64,000 nucleotides of DNA, taken from Nitrospinaceae bacterium. GTDB taxonomy: Bacteria > Nitrospinota > Nitrospinia > Nitrospinales > Nitrospinaceae. A program made the translations under genes and the position numbers. This document shows positions 61,736 to 64,000 of this stretch, piece after piece (positions within the stretch are counted from its first letter, which is position 1; the number at the start of each line of letters is the position of its first letter). Under the pieces are notes generated by a model that saw nothing but the letters and a program-made list of their open reading frames with translations, did not search any database and was not told the DNA's origin. The DNA is taken from NCBI GenBank assembly GCA_029261535.1, contig JAJDBF010000011.1, positions 62,001 to 126,000 on the forward strand. The letters run 5' to 3'.

Positions 61736-64000
61736 TCACTTGATTTTTTTTCTAAGGTCTAACGTGTGGGGAAAATCCGGGTTAATCTCGACGGGAGGGA
61801 TATCACATTTACCAGGCGAATGCCCCATAACCTGGAATCGGGAAAGGCATCGTCCTTCGGCCGCCTGCTCGGTTACGGGAAGGTCTTCTTCATTACGTCC
61901 GCCCTGATGTTCGACATGATAGGTACAGCCTCCAATGGAACGGTTGTAGCGAATATCAATGACATCAAAAACAAGTGGCGAGTTAATAGGGAGAGTTGGG
62001 TGCAGACCGGACGGAAAAGACCATGCTTTAAATCGGACACCAGCAATAAACGTCCCAGTTTCAGAAGTGGGTTTCAAGGGAAGGCGGCGACCATTGCAGG
62101 TCACTACATAATGAGAATCAATAAACCCTTCTATTTTCACTTGCAGGCGTTCCACAGCCGCATCCACTCCTCGGCTCACGGCTCCCTGGTAGAGCTCTTC
62201 TCCCATGACATTCCACGACTCAAGTGCCATTCTTAATTCCAATTGAACAGGGCCTATTTGGGTCGCTCCATATTTCGGAAATCTAAACTCTAAAAATGGC
62301 CGGAACCAGTCCAACTGAAAAGAATATCCGTTTGAATTCAACCGCTGGACCACGTCGGATAAATCCTCCCATAGTCGTTGAGGAAGCATGAACTGGTCGT
62401 GCAAACGGGTTCCCCAACGGATGAGATTATGACTGTAAGGCGTTTTCCAGAAACAGGCTATACATGCCCGCACCAAAAGCATCATGAGAAGGCTCATCTG
62501 AGGATGAGGAGTCATTTCAAACCCACGCATTTCTAATAGTCCCAACCGCCCCGTATCGCTGTCGGGACTGTAGAGTTTATCAATGCAAAACTCCGCTCGA
62601 TGGGTATTGCCCGTTAGGTCGGTAAGCAAGTTGCGGAACAATCGGTCAACCAGCCAATGAGGTACTTTTTCTTTCTCACAAATCTGGTCAAAAGCGATAT
62701 CAAGCTCATAAAGAGCTTCGTGTCGCGCTTCGTCGATACGAGGTGCCTGACTCGTTGGCCCAATAAACATAGATGAAAAAAAGTAGGACAAAGACGGGTG
62801 GTTTTGCCAGAAAATAATTAAACTTTTAAGCAAATCTGGACGCCGCAAAAATGGACTGTCTTCTGGAACTGACGCCCCCGTGACAAGGTGATGTCCTCCC
62901 CCGGAGCCGATCCGTCGCCCATCGGGTTGAAATTTTTCAGGAGTGAGCCGCGCCAAACGGGCTTCTTCATAAATGGTCTGGATGATACCAACCAACTCGT
63001 CCCAATTTCCGGCGGGTTGCATATTGATTTCTAAAACCCCGGGATCTGGCGTGACCTTGAAATTTTGAATCCTGTGGTCAGCAGGCGGACCGTATCCCTC
63101 AAGGATAACCGGAGTGTTTAGTTGTTTGGCAACATTCTCAATGTGCCCAGCCAATTCCAAAAAATGTTCGATATGCGAGACAGGTGGTAAAAACAAATGC
63201 AACTGGCCTTCCCGGCTTTCTGCACATATGGCGTGTCGAACTAAACCTGCAGGATCGTTCTCGAAGGGCTTGGAGCTTTCCCCGGAAGTTTTCGCTTCAT
63301 CCTGAGTTAAGTCTGCAAAGTGATATCCCATTGCTGGAAGCTCGCCAGTTTGCTGAAAAGGATTTCTTTTTGCAAAAGTTTCTTCTTCAGCCCCCGGCAC
63401 GAATGGCAAACTGTGTAATGGGAGGCGCAGCCCTATAGGAGAGTCGCCAATTGCTAAAATGAGGCGATCCGAACGAAACTTCCAAAGGTTGCTGATCCAT
63501 TGGTTTTTTTTCTGGGAATAACTCAGAGGCAATACATAACCCACTGGATCGGCGAGATGGCTATCCAACATTTTTTGCAGGCGTTTTCTTTCGGTTTTTT
63601 CAAATAAATTTATTTTGAAGATATCGCCCTCGATAGGCAAACGGTTTTCCTTCCAAAGATAGTACCCAGCGTCTTCTCTTGCAGGCAAAATGGCCTGACT
63701 GGGAATACTTAAGGATTCGGCCAGACAAGAAATAAACCGTTCCGCGGTCTTGATGTCGTGACCGCAATCCTTGCCGGGCTCTGCAAATAGAGAATCGTCT
63801 TTCCAAATAGGATTGCCGTCTTTTCGCCAGTAACAATTAAACGACCAGCGCGGCAATATTTCTCCCGGATACCATTTCCCTTGCCCGTGAAACAGCAATC
63901 CGCCTGGCGCAAAACGTTCTTTCAACCTTAAGAGCATGTCGTTGCCGAGTTCTTTTTTCCCCTTGCCCAAGGCCTCAATCTTCCATTCCGCTCCTTCGCG
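61736..64000 (-). CDS. DUF2126 protein, C-terminal part of a transglutaminase-like protein (5' end outside window)
   Basis: The frame is open to the right edge (REGAEWKIEAL visible before the TTG at 63970), so the gene is truncated by the window. The visible 754 residues carry the DUF2126 signature LKERFAPGGLLFHGQGKWYPGE, WSFNCYWRKDG and SPFLRRPDLL. Full-length relatives (about 1100 residues) have an N-terminal transglutaminase domain before this part. Genes of this kind cluster with alpha-E and circularly permuted ATP-grasp proteins and are proposed to make or modify peptides. It is followed by the amidotransferase-transglutaminase fusion, consistent with such a cluster. Confidence 0.9.
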   Translation of the reverse strand, partial: REGAEWKIEALGKGKKELGNDMLLRLKERFAPGGLLFHGQGKWYPGEILPRWSFNCYWRKDGNPIWKDDSLFAEPGKDCGHDIKTAERFISCLAESLSIPSQAILPAREDAGYYLWKENRLPIEGDIFKINLFEKTERKRLQKMLDSHLADPVGYVLPLSYSQKKNQWISNLWKFRSDRLILAIGDSPIGLRLPLHSLPFVPGAEEETFAKRNPFQQTGELPAMGYHFADLTQDEAKTSGESSKPFENDPAGLVRHAICAESREGQLHLFLPPVSHIEHFLELAGHIENVAKQLNTPVILEGYGPPADHRIQNFKVTPDPGVLEINMQPAGNWDELVGIIQTIYEEARLARLTPEKFQPDGRRIGSGGGHHLVTGASVPEDSPFLRRPDLLKSLIIFWQNHPSLSYFFSSMFIGPTSQAPRIDEARHEALYELDIAFDQICEKEKVPHWLVDRLFRNLLTDLTGNTHRAEFCIDKLYSPDSDTGRLGLLEMRGFEMTPHPQMSLLMMLLVRACIACFWKTPYSHNLIRWGTRLHDQFMLPQRLWEDLSDVVQRLNSNGYSFQLDWFRPFLEFRFPKYGATQIGPVQLELRMALESWNVMGEELYQGAVSRGVDAAVERLQVKIEGFIDSHYVVTCNGRRLPLKPTSETGTFIAGVRFKAWSFPSGLHPTLPINSPLVFDVIDIRYNRSIGGCTYHVEHQGGRNEEDLPVTEQAAEGRCLSRFQVMGHSPGKCDIPPVEINPDFPHTLDLRKKIK

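Overview
The window looks like part of the chromosome of a Gram-negative, free-living bacterium of moderate G+C content. RND efflux, LPS/O-antigen precursor genes, a periplasmic multiheme-type cytochrome and a lipoprotein-like adaptor all fit an envelope with an outer membrane. Gene content (tandem Tll0287-like c-type heme domains, TMTC-like membrane/TPR proteins, SUMF1 proteins) would suit Nitrospinota or a deltaproteobacterial-type lineage, but this is an impression, not a sequence-based placement.

Layout. 0-6.7 kb: housekeeping and stand-alone genes (3' end of an unknown gene, a small zinc-ribbon protein, a DHH phosphoesterase, a secreted protein with two c-type heme domains, a metallo-beta-lactamase-fold hydrolase, peptide deformylase and a double-ACT protein). 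6.8-47.9 kb: a very large surface-polysaccharide locus, mostly on the minus strand. 48-59 kb: a small lysine-rich ORF, a TPR/SUMF1 protein, an acyl-CoA ligase, an RND efflux pair, a DUF4234-like membrane protein, an RluA-type pseudouridine synthase and a DUF502 protein, then tRNA-Ala(GGC). 59.4-64 kb: two transglutaminase-related proteins, the second running off the right edge.

How the polysaccharide genes fit together. Nucleotide-sugar genes cover several routes: UDP-GlcNAc 6-dehydrogenase (WbpA-like), a fused WbpB/WbpD-like dehydrogenase-acetyltransferase, a WbpE-like aminotransferase and a WbpI-like 2-epimerase together match the route to UDP-ManNAc(3NAc)A. A WbpM-like membrane dehydratase would feed 6-deoxy-HexNAc sugars. 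CapE and CapF point to UDP-L-FucNAc. RmlA, RmlB and RmlD point to dTDP-L-rhamnose (no separate RmlC is seen). ManC gives GDP-mannose, GmhA heptose precursors, and a GalE-like enzyme a 4-epimerised uronate. Assembly genes are a WecA/MraY-type initiating transferase, several GT2, GT4-like and GT9 glycosyltransferases, a Wzx-type flippase and an O-antigen polymerase/ligase. Modification genes are two methyltransferases, a split transketolase pair and an AsnB-type amidotransferase.

The most unusual items are: a palindromic repeat of about 100 bp present twice between genes and once in frame inside the pseudouridine synthase gene; an apparent degenerate PIN domain fused to the DegT aminotransferase; an SDR epimerase fused to a GT2 glycosyltransferase; a split transketolase inside a glycan locus; a tandem pair of TMTC-like GT-C/TPR proteins; and a class II amidotransferase-like domain without its N-terminal cysteine fused to a transglutaminase.
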